Shown here: positions 13,061 through 20,988 of the stretch, piece by piece
How positions within the stretch are numbered: position 1 is the stretch's first letter
Layout of the letters: each line of letters starts with the position of its first letter
Assembly (NCBI GenBank): GCA_964349415.1
Contig: CAYGGJ010000006.1
Span: 1 to 24,709 of the forward strand
Length of the DNA stretch: 24,709 bases
Source of the DNA: 2-01-FULL-40-42 sp964349415
GTDB lineage: Bacteria; Patescibacteriota; Microgenomatia; UBA1406; GWC2-37-13
Direction of reading: 5' to 3'
The notes under the pieces: generated by a model
The model's database searches: none
Seen by the model: the letters and a program-made list of their open reading frames with translations, nothing else
Told to the model about the DNA's origin: nothing
Made by a program: the position numbers and the translations under genes

Positions 13061-13996
13061 ATGGATAAATCAAAAAGGGAAAGACGAAAAGGGGAGCTAT
13101 ATATATTTAGCGCCGGCTTTTTGTGGGCGTTTTTTCCTGTCATAACATTACTCTCCTATGCAAAACTACCAAGTATTGTCTCTCTGGCATGGACTACTTT
13201 ATTTTCAGCCATATTCTTTGCGGTACTGATGGCTGCCCGCAATAAATGGAATGAGTTAAAGAGTATCGCATTGTGGAAGGATACTTTTTTTATAGTGCTA
13301 CTCATCGGAGTCTTTTTTTACGGCTTCTTTTTTATTGGATTGGAAAGTACTACTGCGGGAAACGCAAGCATCATTGGCCTTTTTGAAGTTTTTGCCTCCT
13401 TTATGTTTTTCCATATAATTAGAAAGGAAAGATTTTCTTTTGAACACCTCATAGGTTCAATTTTTATGGTAGTGGGAGCAATAATAGTACTTGCACCAAA
13501 TGCTGGGGGGGTGCATAAGGGAGACCTTTTCATACTCGCGGCTACATTTTTTCCACCTCTGGGAAATTTCTTTCAACAAAGAGCACGAAAAATTGCATCG
13601 AGTGAATCCATTATGTTCCTCCGGAGCGTAATATCAACCCCAATTCTTTTTATTCTTGCCTTTGTTCTCGGACAATCTGCCCCGTTTGAAAGCGTGCGGG
13701 CGTCGTTTTGGTTTCTTCTCATAAACGGCTTTATACTTTTTGGATTTTCTAAGCTTCTATGGATCGAGGCAATACACCGTATACCAGTAGCAAAAGGGGT
13801 GGCGCTCGCCAGTATAAATCCGCTTTTTACACTGATCATTTCGTGGCTCATCCTTAAAGAGATCCCGAACATCTGGCAGTTTGTCTCCCTTGCACCGCTT
13901 ATCTTTGGAATTCTTCTTCTTACGGATCAGTTCTCAATAAATAATAAACTTTCAAGAAAGTTCGATGCTTATATTGCATCCAATGAGGGATTGTAA
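13061..13996 (+). CDS. EamA/DMT-family transporter
   Basis: A 311-residue inner-membrane protein with about ten helices arranged as two EamA repeats, the usual drug/metabolite transporter layout. The first repeat (residues ~12-145) contains TTAGNASIIGLFEVFASFMF and ends with GSIFMVVGAIIVLAPN. The second (~155-290) contains FPPLGNFFQQRARK and ends with VAKGVALASINPLFTLIISWLILKE, a strong EamA signature, then a final helix. It probably exports or imports a small metabolite; the substrate cannot be predicted. It starts leaderless behind TATAAT. The ABC exporter follows after 17 bases and may share its transcript. Confidence 0.9.
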   Translation: MDKSKRERRKGELYIFSAGFLWAFFPVITLLSYAKLPSIVSLAWTTLFSAIFFAVLMAARNKWNELKSIALWKDTFFIVLLIGVFFYGFFFIGLESTTAGNASIIGLFEVFASFMFFHIIRKERFSFEHLIGSIFMVVGAIIVLAPNAGGVHKGDLFILAATFFPPLGNFFQQRARKIASSESIMFLRSVISTPILFILAFVLGQSAPFESVRASFWFLLINGFILFGFSKLLWIEAIHRIPVAKGVALASINPLFTLIISWLILKEIPNIWQFVSLAPLIFGILLLTDQFSINNKLSRKFDAYIASNEGL

Positions 13997-14013
13997 AATT
14001 TAATCAGAAATCT

Positions 14014-14994
14014 ATGAATGCGATAAATGTTGAACATCTGGCAAAAAGCTTTAAGAGCTATAAGAAACAGCCTGGTTTCCTCGGCAGCGTTAAATCCCTC
14101 TTTAAGAGAGAGTATTTTGCCGTACCGGCGGTGAATGATATCTCATTTTCAATCGATGAAGGAGAGCTTGTGGGATTCATCGGCCCAAACGGTGCGGGGA
14201 AAACAACTACTTTAAAAATGCTTTCCGGATTGGTTTATCCCACCTCCGGAAAAGTCTCGGTATTAGGATATGAACCCTTTAAGAGAAAAGCATCTTTTCT
14301 AAAACAGATTTCCCTTGTCATGGGACAAAAAAACCAACTCTGGTGGGATCTCCCCGCATATGAAACGCTTCTTTTAAATAAGGAAATTTATGAGATCAGT
14401 GATTCTGACTTTAAACACAGAGTAGAGGAGCTCTCGGAACTTCTTGACGTAAAAGATATTCTTCAGGTTCAGGTACGGAAGCTTTCGCTGGGACAAAGAA
14501 TGAAATGTGAGCTGATGGCAGCACTTATCCATCAACCAAAAATTCTTTTTCTTGATGAACCCACCATAGGGCTTGATGTGGTGGTGCAGGAAAAATTAAG
14601 AGATTTCATCAAGGAATATAATCAAAAATATAAAGCCACCATACTTCTGACAAGCCACTACATGCAGGATGTAAAGGAGCTTTGTAAAAGAATCATAATA
14701 ATCGATCACGGGAAATTGATTTATGACGGGCGACTTGATTCTGTAGTGAAAAAGTTTTCAAGTGAAAAACTAATCACCGTAACGTTTGAAAAGGAAGTAC
14801 CGCAGATACAACTTAAGAAGTTTGGGAAAATAGAGTCGGTAGAACAAAGAACTGCAAAAATCATTGTGCCTCTTAAAAAAACCAGAGACATAGTGGCAAC
14901 TCTTCTGGATGAATTCAATGTAGAAGATCTGAATATCGAGGAGCCGGAGATAGAAGAAATAATCCGGTCAGTATTTTCTAAAAAAAGAAGATGA
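14014..14994 (+). CDS. ABC-2 type exporter, ATP-binding subunit
   Basis: A 326-residue ATPase that powers the two permeases encoded right after it. Walker A is GPNGAGKTT at residues 57-65, the signature LSLGQ at 157-161, Walker B ILFLDE at 177-182, the D-loop GLD at 186-188, and the switch His215 (LLTSHYMQD). The long insert after the first strand (KSYKKQPGFLGSVKSLFKREY) and the GQKNQLWWDLP stretch near 105-114 are typical of ATPases paired with PF06182-type permeases. A C-terminal extension of about 85 residues follows the core. The last codon overlaps the next start (ATGA, 14991-14994). The substrate is unknown. Confidence 0.93.
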   Translation: MNAINVEHLAKSFKSYKKQPGFLGSVKSLFKREYFAVPAVNDISFSIDEGELVGFIGPNGAGKTTTLKMLSGLVYPTSGKVSVLGYEPFKRKASFLKQISLVMGQKNQLWWDLPAYETLLLNKEIYEISDSDFKHRVEELSELLDVKDILQVQVRKLSLGQRMKCELMAALIHQPKILFLDEPTIGLDVVVQEKLRDFIKEYNQKYKATILLTSHYMQDVKELCKRIIIIDHGKLIYDGRLDSVVKKFSSEKLITVTFEKEVPQIQLKKFGKIESVEQRTAKIIVPLKKTRDIVATLLDEFNVEDLNIEEPEIEEIIRSVFSKKRR

Positions 14995-15779
14995 AATATT
15001 TCAGAATTTTTCTCCTTAATGCGCAGGATACTATTCAACAAAGGACTCGGAGCTTCATCTGGTTTCTTATAGCTTTTTTAAATCCGTTTATACTCCTCAT
15101 GTTCTGGGGGGGTGCTCTAAGCGGAGGAAGAATAGTAGGAGGATGGGATTCCACCTCTATGCAGACCTATTACCTTCTTGCAATCGTCTGTCAAAGCGTG
15201 CTAATCCATCATGTAGAAATTACGGTTGCAGATGAAGACATCAGACGGGGAGGATTAGTCAGAGAATTACTAAAACCAATAAGCTACATCTGGCTGAAAC
15301 TTTGCCATGAGTCGCCCTGGAGATTTGTACAGGGTTTCTTCGGATTCGTGGTCCTCATACTATTTCTTGCCGCCGGTTTTTCTTTTAACATAACTCCTGC
15401 TCCTTCTATACTACTCCAAGCTCTTATCATCTCGGCTCTTGCATTCTTTCTCACCTTTCTTTTTAAATTAACTGTTGGCCTCCTTGCTTTTTGGATGACG
15501 GATATTTACGGAATCATAGAGCCCAACGAGGTTCTCATTCTTACCTTTTCCGGCGTCTTTATGCCTTTTGATCTTATGCCGACGTGGATTCAACAAGCCG
15601 GTCAATTTACACCATATCCATATATCGTCTATTATCCGGTGGTCGCTTTTATGGGAAGGGACGGAATAAATTTTTACCAGATAATGCTTATTCAACTTCT
15701 TTGGATTCTGGGATTTTATGCTTTGTATCGTGTGTTATGGTCGCGTGGTGTTAAAAAATTCTCAGGAGTTGGGCAATGA
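14991..15779 (+). CDS. ABC-2 type exporter permease, first subunit
   Basis: This 262-residue protein has six predicted membrane helices. The segment ADEDIRRGGLVRELLKPISYIWLKL (near residues 80-104) is the family's cytoplasmic element, in which a GxLxxxLLKP-like motif precedes the third helix. A late EPNEVLILTFSGVFMPFDLMPTWIQ (near 177-201) matches the membrane half of PF06182-like permeases. It forms a heterodimer with the next protein. It overlaps both neighbours by four bases (ATGA at each junction), so the three subunits are probably made in fixed ratio. Confidence 0.87.
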   Translation: MKYFRIFLLNAQDTIQQRTRSFIWFLIAFLNPFILLMFWGGALSGGRIVGGWDSTSMQTYYLLAIVCQSVLIHHVEITVADEDIRRGGLVRELLKPISYIWLKLCHESPWRFVQGFFGFVVLILFLAAGFSFNITPAPSILLQALIISALAFFLTFLFKLTVGLLAFWMTDIYGIIEPNEVLILTFSGVFMPFDLMPTWIQQAGQFTPYPYIVYYPVVAFMGRDGINFYQIMLIQLLWILGFYALYRVLWSRGVKKFSGVGQ

Positions 15780-16570
15780 TTGAAAGATATACGCGAATTT
15801 ACAGGGCTTTTGTGCGGATCAGCATAAGTCGGTTCGTAGCATATAGAGGAGATTTTTTTTCAAATGTAATTGTGGGATCGGGAGTCTGGGTCTTTTTTAA
15901 TGTCTTCTCCATGTATCTTGTCACTGCCCGTACTGGTACTGTCTTTGGATGGAGCAGGGGAGAGTTGATTTTAATATCTTGCCTATATAACGTCTTTATA
16001 GGTGTCTTCGGATTCCTTTTTGTCAGAAGCATGACTGAATTCCCCGATAGGGTAAATAAGGGAACTCTAGACCTGTTGCTTCTGAAGCCGGTTGATTCTC
16101 AATTTTATGTCTCTACTTACCATGCCGGACTACACAGTCTGCTGAGAACTGTTCTCGGAATAATACTTGCCGTTATTGTCTGTATTTCTTTTAATATTTC
16201 CGTTCACCCTCTTAATATTGTGTATTTTTTACTCGCCTCGTTCCTTGGATTATTGCTCTTGTATTCGCTTTTATTTTTTCTAAACACCTTTACGATATGG
16301 ACTCCCAGAATAGATAATATCACCGAGCTTTTTTATACATTACGGTCCATGGGAAGATATCCGCGTGAGACATTCCGTCAAATATCCGAGATTTTTTTTA
16401 TATTTGCGTCACCGTTTGTCATAATATTATCAACTCCAACGAAAGTTTTATTGGGAAGAGCGAATTTGTATGACTGGGGAGAACTTACGGTTCTGTGTGT
16501 CGCCGGACTCGTCATCTCAAGATACTTCTGGAAATTTGCACTACGATACTACACCAGCGCCAGCAGCTGA
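15776..16570 (+). CDS. ABC-2 type exporter permease, second subunit (PF06182-like)
   Basis: A 264-residue permease with six predicted helices. The family features are clear: FPDRVNKGTLDLLLLKPVDSQFYV near residues 84-107 and the late MGRYPRETFRQI near 191-202. It is paired with the preceding permease. Unlike most genes here it has a useful Shine-Dalgarno, AGGAG at 15764-15768, 7 bases before the ATG and inside the previous frame. Its TGA ends at 16570, and the convergent AAA+ gene's stop begins at 16571, so there is no space at all for a separate terminator. Confidence 0.88.
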   Translation: MIERYTRIYRAFVRISISRFVAYRGDFFSNVIVGSGVWVFFNVFSMYLVTARTGTVFGWSRGELILISCLYNVFIGVFGFLFVRSMTEFPDRVNKGTLDLLLLKPVDSQFYVSTYHAGLHSLLRTVLGIILAVIVCISFNISVHPLNIVYFLLASFLGLLLLYSLLFFLNTFTIWTPRIDNITELFYTLRSMGRYPRETFRQISEIFFIFASPFVIILSTPTKVLLGRANLYDWGELTVLCVAGLVISRYFWKFALRYYTSASS

Positions 16571-18286
16571 TTACGCTTCCGGCTGATCCGCTTCGTGAAG
16601 GGCAGCTATTCTTTTTTGTATTTCGGGACGGAATATTTTTTTACCAGAGTCTGGTCCGGAAAATCCTACAATGCCATTATGATTTGAGACGAAATTTTGT
16701 AGAAACTTGTCTCTCTTTTTGGTTTCGTCTTTGTTGTATCTATCTGTTACATCCACTACTGCCTTTTCCCAGTCCTCCGATGTAAAGACAAATCCCTTCA
16801 GCGCAGCTTCTGTAAGTCCGACTGTTTTTCCAGTCTCTCTTGTAACTCTCTCGAGAAGATATGACTTTGCAACAGTGGCAATTTCCGCAAGATATCGAGG
16901 AGTAAAATTATCTGTATGTCTTGCTACTTCCTCCAGAACAATTTCTCTTTCCTCCTCTGATTCAAAAAGAGAATGTCCTTCACGCAGACTTTGTGATGTC
17001 GCGTGAATTTTAAGAATCTCCAATCGAGCCTCCGAATCCTGTAACCCACAATAAATTAAAATTCCAAATCGTTGAGGTTGCAGTAGCGCGACATTTAATT
17101 TTTCCGGCACATTTGTCGAAGCAATTACATAGAATCCACTATCATTTATTCCCGCCATTAGGTTGAGAAGGGTGGAGTGGATAGCACTGTCTTCCTTGGC
17201 CATTGTTTCTATATCATCTATGTGCAAAATAACCCGTCTTCCGGTACCATTTGCTACCTCTGCTATCCTTGGAAGGAGTGTTTGGTCCGATTTATCCTTC
17301 ATTAATTCTTTGTGGAGCTCCAAAGGATCCACCGGGAGTATAAAGACGCCAGTATCTTCATGAAGTAGTTGTTCAATAATCAATGTTTTTCCTGTTCCCG
17401 GGACTCCAACCAACAATACCGATTCTGGGTCCTGTACAACACCTCGACTTAATTCAATATTTGCGAGTGGCAGGACAAGTCCGCGTTTAATCTGCGCGAG
17501 TGCTTCTCCCATTCCGTGAACTGAATGCTCTCCAACTTTTTTTAGACTGGAGCGCATGAGATCATAGTAAATCTGATAGAGAAGCTCATTGGGGTCGATC
17601 TCTTTTCCGGTACCTAAAATTGACCCGACCTGCGTGATAAATGCAGCCAAATCGGTTTGGTATAAACCAAGTTCTCTTACTTCAACTATATATTTGGACT
17701 CCGCAGAAGGTTCGGTAAAAAAGTTGTCCTTATTAACAGACCCCAAATCTCTAAAGACAAAAAGTCCGGTATGCAAGCTTGTTGTCGGGGACATATCAGG
17801 ACCCATATACCACCCACCGGTTTTAGCCATACCCTGCTGGATGCGGGAAGTAGTAGGGTAGTTTTCAGGTGGAATGTCATTTCCTTCCGGATCAGTACGG
17901 GTTCTCACCGTAGTTTTATATGTATATTCCACGAGCTCCTCCAAAAGTGAAAACTGCTTTTCGCTTAATTCGTCTACTTCAAATTTTGCGATTACTCTGG
18001 GTTCTAGGTCCTCGTTCAAATTGTCATATGCGATTACTGAATCAAAACTAACGGGCAAAACTCCGCCATTCTCTGTAATTTTTTTACGAACTACGTGAGA
18101 GAGTGGAGCGATATTCCTTAGATCAGGAGAATGAATCAGGGGATTTAATTCGCCAAGACTTATTTCGGATTTAAAATCTTCGGGAGTAGCTGGATCGGGT
18201 GGTCCGTGTTCTGTGGATGTCGGAACTACTGGTCCACCTCTCCATCCACCACCCATCATTGCTCTGGGTCTTTCGTGTTGTGACAT
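16571..18286 (-). CDS. AAA+ ATPase with a long N-terminal domain of unknown function
   Basis: A 571-residue protein. Residues 1-40 are low-complexity (MMGGGWRGGP, then Pro/Thr-rich). Residues 45-285 form a domain I cannot identify. A classical AAA module follows: Walker A GVPGTGKT at 294-301, Walker B VILHIDD at 352-358, sensor-1 Asn392 (VIASTN), and Arg406 in LLQPQRFG, the place of the arginine finger. Two departures stand out: the second Walker B acid is Asp358, not the usual Glu, and the finger motif keeps one Arg with Gln where the first usually stands. Activity may be slow or specialised. A helical lid follows, then a basic tail. It is cytoplasmic, probably hexameric, with no identified partner. 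The start follows an AAGGA stretch. Confidence 0.82.
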   Translation of the reverse strand: MSQHERPRAMMGGGWRGGPVVPTSTEHGPPDPATPEDFKSEISLGELNPLIHSPDLRNIAPLSHVVRKKITENGGVLPVSFDSVIAYDNLNEDLEPRVIAKFEVDELSEKQFSLLEELVEYTYKTTVRTRTDPEGNDIPPENYPTTSRIQQGMAKTGGWYMGPDMSPTTSLHTGLFVFRDLGSVNKDNFFTEPSAESKYIVEVRELGLYQTDLAAFITQVGSILGTGKEIDPNELLYQIYYDLMRSSLKKVGEHSVHGMGEALAQIKRGLVLPLANIELSRGVVQDPESVLLVGVPGTGKTLIIEQLLHEDTGVFILPVDPLELHKELMKDKSDQTLLPRIAEVANGTGRRVILHIDDIETMAKEDSAIHSTLLNLMAGINDSGFYVIASTNVPEKLNVALLQPQRFGILIYCGLQDSEARLEILKIHATSQSLREGHSLFESEEEREIVLEEVARHTDNFTPRYLAEIATVAKSYLLERVTRETGKTVGLTEAALKGFVFTSEDWEKAVVDVTDRYNKDETKKRDKFLQNFVSNHNGIVGFSGPDSGKKIFRPEIQKRIAALHEADQPEA

Positions 18287-18298
18287 AATCCTTGGGCT

Positions 18299-18307
18299 AT
18301 TCTAACA
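18299..18307 (-). promoter_or_regulatory. Extended -10 promoter of the AAA+ gene
   Basis: The minus strand reads TGT then TAGAAT (18299-18304), 12 bases before the ATG at 18286. A leader of about five bases is expected. The site lies between the gene and tRNA-Leu. Confidence 0.4.
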
Positions 18308-18327
18308 ACGAGAAGGAGTGGTGTCAA

Positions 18328-18412
18328 TGGTGCCGATGGAGGGACTTGAACCCCCACACCTTGCGGTACAGGTTCCTAAAACCTGCGCGTCTACCAGTTC
18401 CGCCACATCGGC
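18328..18412 (-). tRNA. tRNA-Leu (anticodon UAG), CCA encoded
   Basis: The minus strand folds as a class II tRNA. The acceptor GCCGATG (18406-18412) pairs with CATCGGC (18332-18338). The D arm contains AACTGGTAGA. The anticodon stem CAGGT/ACCTG encloses TTTAGGA, giving UAG. The long variable arm is ACCGCAAGGT, and the T loop reads TTCAAGT. The discriminator is A and the 3' CCA is present in the DNA (18328-18330). It reads CUA and probably other CUN codons. It follows tRNA-Ser by 14 bases on the same strand. Confidence 0.95.
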
Positions 18413-18426
18413 TTAATTTTAAGATG

Positions 18427-18513
18427 CGGAAGGGATGGGATTCGAACCCATGATAACGTTGCCGCTATATACGCTTTCCAAGCGTACCGATTCAACCACT
18501 CTCGCACCCTTCC
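18427..18513 (-). tRNA. tRNA-Ser (anticodon GGA), CCA not encoded
   Basis: The acceptor GGAAGGG (18507-18513) pairs with CCCTTCC (18428-18434), discriminator G at 18427. The anticodon stem ACGC/GCGT with its loop gives GGA, reading UCC and UCU. The variable arm ATAGCG-GCAA-CGTTAT forms a six-pair stem with one G-U, as expected for serine. The T loop is TTCGAAT. After the discriminator the DNA reads CAT, so CCA must be added by a nucleotidyltransferase, unlike the adjacent tRNA-Leu. Confidence 0.95.
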
Positions 18514-18523
18514 AAAGTATTTA

Positions 18524-18532
18524 ATTGTATCA
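18524..18532 (-). promoter_or_regulatory. Extended -10 promoter of the tRNA-Ser / tRNA-Leu pair
   Basis: The minus strand reads TGA then TACAAT (18524-18529), 10 bases before the 5' end of tRNA-Ser. Both tRNAs are probably on one transcript. Confidence 0.5.
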
Positions 18533-18551
18533 CATCTCCTATCGCTTCTCT

Positions 18552-18580
18552 TAGACTTATAGTAAATCTTTTGCTATACT
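18552..18580 (+). promoter_or_regulatory. Promoter of the 170-residue helical protein gene
   Basis: TAGACT (18552-18557), a 17-base spacer, then TATACT (18575-18580), also an extended -10 (TGC before it). Exactly 6 bases separate it from the ATG at 18587. Confidence 0.55.
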
Positions 18581-18586
18581 ATCGCC

Positions 18587-19099
18587 ATGGGGCACAAAGA
18601 ATCACCACGTGCATTTGCACATTCAATTGGAGATGTAACACGAGGTTATATGGGTAATATGCATGAGGTTTTGCCAGCACGAGCAGTTGACCTTCTCCAC
18701 GAGGGTACAGGTGCCCTACAAAGAATGCTGGCCGATGAGAGGAGAGATTTTGGATTTCCTCTAGCTGTCGAAAATATTGTTGTTATCCTAAATACCGCAA
18801 AGAGGGGGGACGACCCATTGAGATTTGCAATCACCATGGTTGAAGTAAATCATCATCTGGTCAAAGACCTAAGCGATGTTGAAAAAAGATTTTTTCTAGA
18901 TCTTGCAGCTGCTTACGCTTTACTGAACTACAAAAGAACTGTCACTCGTCATCGACTTGTTGAAGAGTATTTTCCAGGGATGAGTCCTATGACCATAGAA
19001 CAGATAAAAGGGATTAAGAAGGATGCAAAACAAGTAAGCAGATTTAGAACTAAACTTAGAGAATATGCTTCCCCGAATAATCCACAAACAAGAAAGTAA
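18587..19099 (+). CDS. Unknown helical soluble protein
   Basis: I do not recognise this 170-residue protein. It is predicted almost wholly helical, with no signal peptide or membrane segment. A run of hydrophobic-patterned helices covers residues 20-120 (VLPARAVDLLHEGTGALQRML, then AVENIVVILNTAKR, then DVEKRFFLDLAAAYALLNYKR). A basic C-terminal part (QIKGIKKDAKQVSRFRTKLREY) could touch nucleic acid or ribosome, but no HTH is evident. It is divergent from the tRNA pair and ends 2 bases before the convergent ZIP gene's stop. The clear promoter with 6-base spacing supports it as a real gene. Confidence 0.72.
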   Translation: MGHKESPRAFAHSIGDVTRGYMGNMHEVLPARAVDLLHEGTGALQRMLADERRDFGFPLAVENIVVILNTAKRGDDPLRFAITMVEVNHHLVKDLSDVEKRFFLDLAAAYALLNYKRTVTRHRLVEEYFPGMSPMTIEQIKGIKKDAKQVSRFRTKLREYASPNNPQTRK

Positions 19100-19101
19100 A
19101 A

Positions 19102-19848
19102 CTACTCCAAAAGAAGAAGGGCAAGCATGACCGCAATACCTGCAAGAAGTGCTATAAATTGAATCACGTTCTTTCCTACATTGGTTTCTTTATGAAGCTC
19201 TGGAATTAAATCCGACCCCGCAATGTAAATAAAAGCACCTGCGGTATAAGAAGCAAGAAGGGGACCTCTGCCTTCAATGTTTGGCCAGCTTAATACGACC
19301 ACCGCTCCCACTACTGCGGTGAGTGCGGAAATAAAATTGTAAAAAAGAGCTTTTTTTACGGTGAGACCGCCATGGATAAGTACTCCAAAGTTTCCGAGTT
19401 CCTGAGGAACTTCATGAAGAATAACGGCGATTGTCGTACTTATTCCCAAAGGAATACTCACCAGATAGCTTCCCGCAATAATAATACCGTCTACAAAATT
19501 ATGAAGCCCGTCTCCTAAAATGGTAAGCGTCGTAACGGGGTGAACATGCGATGAGCCCCCGTGCTCCTGCATATGTCTCCAATGAATAATCTTTTCGATT
19601 ACAAATGTCGAGACGATTCCACCGAGTATATACAGTGAGGTTTGAAGAACAAAGCCTGATTCTTCTGCAATTTCAGGAAGCAGATGAATAAACACGTCTC
19701 CCAAAAGAGCCCCTGCTGAAAAACTTACCAAGATGAGAAGGAATTCTTGTATTTTTTTCCTGCCAAACGCTAAGGTAAAAGCACCGACAAACGAAAGAAG
19801 ACTTACAACCGCAACGCTTAACAAAGAATAAAGCCAAACCGTTGACAT
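19102..19848 (-). CDS. ZIP-family metal transporter
   Basis: A 248-residue inner-membrane protein with about eight helices, moving divalent metal (usually zinc or iron) into the cytoplasm. The metal path is shown by GDGLHNFVDGI, with His116, Asn117 and Asp120, and by HEVPQELGNF, with His145, Glu146 and Glu150. In many ZIPs the second motif is HEIPHE; here the fourth residue is Gln149, which removes one ligand of the binuclear site and may alter metal choice. The loop near residues 88-104 is His-rich (HWRHMQEHGGSSHVHP), as in the family. An extended -10 (TGT TACAAT) lies 11 bases before the ATG. Confidence 0.93.
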   Translation of the reverse strand: MSTVWLYSLLSVAVVSLLSFVGAFTLAFGRKKIQEFLLILVSFSAGALLGDVFIHLLPEIAEESGFVLQTSLYILGGIVSTFVIEKIIHWRHMQEHGGSSHVHPVTTLTILGDGLHNFVDGIIIAGSYLVSIPLGISTTIAVILHEVPQELGNFGVLIHGGLTVKKALFYNFISALTAVVGAVVVLSWPNIEGRGPLLASYTAGAFIYIAGSDLIPELHKETNVGKNVIQFIALLAGIAVMLALLLLE

Positions 19849-19859
19849 ATTTAAGGCTT

Positions 19860-19868
19860 ATTGTAACA
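19860..19868 (-). promoter_or_regulatory. Extended -10 promoter of the ZIP transporter gene
   Basis: The minus strand reads TGT then TACAAT (19860-19865), 11 bases before the ATG at 19848, giving a leader of about 4-5 bases. It sits between the YibE/F gene's stop and the ZIP gene. Confidence 0.5.
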
Positions 19869-19873
19869 CTACT

Positions 19874-20917
19874 TTATTCTTTATTAAACAGGCATGCGAT
19901 GAAGGTAGTAATGGGAACCGCAAGCACGATGCCGATACTTGAGACCAATGTGCGGATAATCTCGGTAGCAATTATCTCCTGGTTGATCACCGTTGCATAA
20001 GAAAGCTGTGAATCATAAAAAAGTAAAAACAGAGGAAGAGAAGCTCCAGCATAAACCAACACCAAGGTGTTTACCAGAGATGCTATATGATCCCGTCCAA
20101 CTTCCATCGAGTGAGTATAGAGCTCCTTCATTCCAAAGTTACGGTTGGTTTCTTTTAGTTTTTCTACAAGTGCGGCCTGCGAGATTGTCGTGTCATCAAG
20201 GACTCCTAAAGCAGCGATAAGAATTCCAGCAAGCAAAAGACTCCTTATATTTACAGCACCGCCTTTTATGAGTTGCAGATAAGACGCTTCTTCTGCGGAA
20301 AATCCTGTGAGATGACTGACGAAGACAAAGACGTATGCGAGGATACCGGTGATGATAAGTGCCAGAAATGTTCCTATTAGAGCAACCGTCGTCTTCTTAC
20401 TTATTCCGTGGCCCAGATAAAATATCACCGGCGTCATAAGAAGCGCGCCGATAAGGGTGATCAACACGGGATCATTTCCCAAAAGAATTTGAGGAATGAT
20501 AAAGTTTCCAATAACTACAAAGGAGACCACCATGCCGATAAAAGAGGTCAATCCTTTCCATCTGCCGATAAACAGAATCGTCGCAATAAAAAGAAACAGT
20601 AGGGTAAGCAGCTGTTTTCTTCTTACGAAGTCGACGATGTAAACTGCGTCAGTGCCGCCGGGCCCTTTGGTAAAAGAAAGTACGACCTCGTCTCCTTTGC
20701 CGTAATTGACCTTTTGCACGGTCTGCAAGGTGTTTATTTTTATTCTCAGTTGCTTGTTTTTTTGAGGACCTTCGGTAATTCTAACCGTTACGTCATTTGC
20801 GGAATGCACCTGAGTAACAACGCCTTCCCGAAGTGTTGAGTTGATCTGTGCAGATACAGGAATCGCGGTAAAAAAAATAACAAATAGTAAGATAACAGAA
20901 ATCAGTATTTTCTTCAT
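19874..20917 (-). CDS. YibE/F-like membrane protein with signal peptide
   Basis: A 347-residue protein of the YibE/F family (PF07907). A signal peptide (KKILISVILLFVIFFTAIPVSA) is followed by an external beta-rich region to about residue 95, containing EGVVTQVHSANDVTVRITEG. About eight helices follow. The family signature is GILIAALGVLDDTTISQAA near residues 233-251, then a conserved helix ending GRDHIASLVNTLVLVYAGASLPL. The role is unknown; Firmicute members are annotated as permease-like. I chose the ATG at 20917 because it opens the signal peptide. A TTG at 20929 is in frame and lies 6 bases after a TAAAAT box, so a leaderless TTG start is an alternative. Confidence 0.88.
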   Translation of the reverse strand: MKKILISVILLFVIFFTAIPVSAQINSTLREGVVTQVHSANDVTVRITEGPQKNKQLRIKINTLQTVQKVNYGKGDEVVLSFTKGPGGTDAVYIVDFVRRKQLLTLLFLFIATILFIGRWKGLTSFIGMVVSFVVIGNFIIPQILLGNDPVLITLIGALLMTPVIFYLGHGISKKTTVALIGTFLALIITGILAYVFVFVSHLTGFSAEEASYLQLIKGGAVNIRSLLLAGILIAALGVLDDTTISQAALVEKLKETNRNFGMKELYTHSMEVGRDHIASLVNTLVLVYAGASLPLFLLFYDSQLSYATVINQEIIATEIIRTLVSSIGIVLAVPITTFIACLFNKE

Positions 20918-20935
20918 ATAACCGTCCAAAAGTAT

Positions 20936-20965
20936 ATTTTACCATTGAAAAGGGAACGTTGTCAT
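20936..20965 (-). promoter_or_regulatory. Promoter of the YibE/F-like gene
   Basis: On the minus strand: ATGACA (20960-20965), 18 bases, then TAAAAT (20936-20941) with TGG before it (20942-20944). The transcript should start near 20929, giving either a leaderless TTG message or an ~11-base leader before the ATG at 20917. Confidence 0.55.
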
Positions 20966-20973
20966 AGTAGCAT

Positions 20974-20979
20974 TAGAAT
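20974..20979 (+). promoter_or_regulatory. -10 box of the DsbA / hydrolase / Mur ligase operon
   Basis: TAGAAT, 9 bases before the ATG at 20989. No good -35 at 17 bases. It is divergent from the YibE/F promoter within a 71-base space. Confidence 0.4.
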
Positions 20980-20988
20980 AGTCCAACT

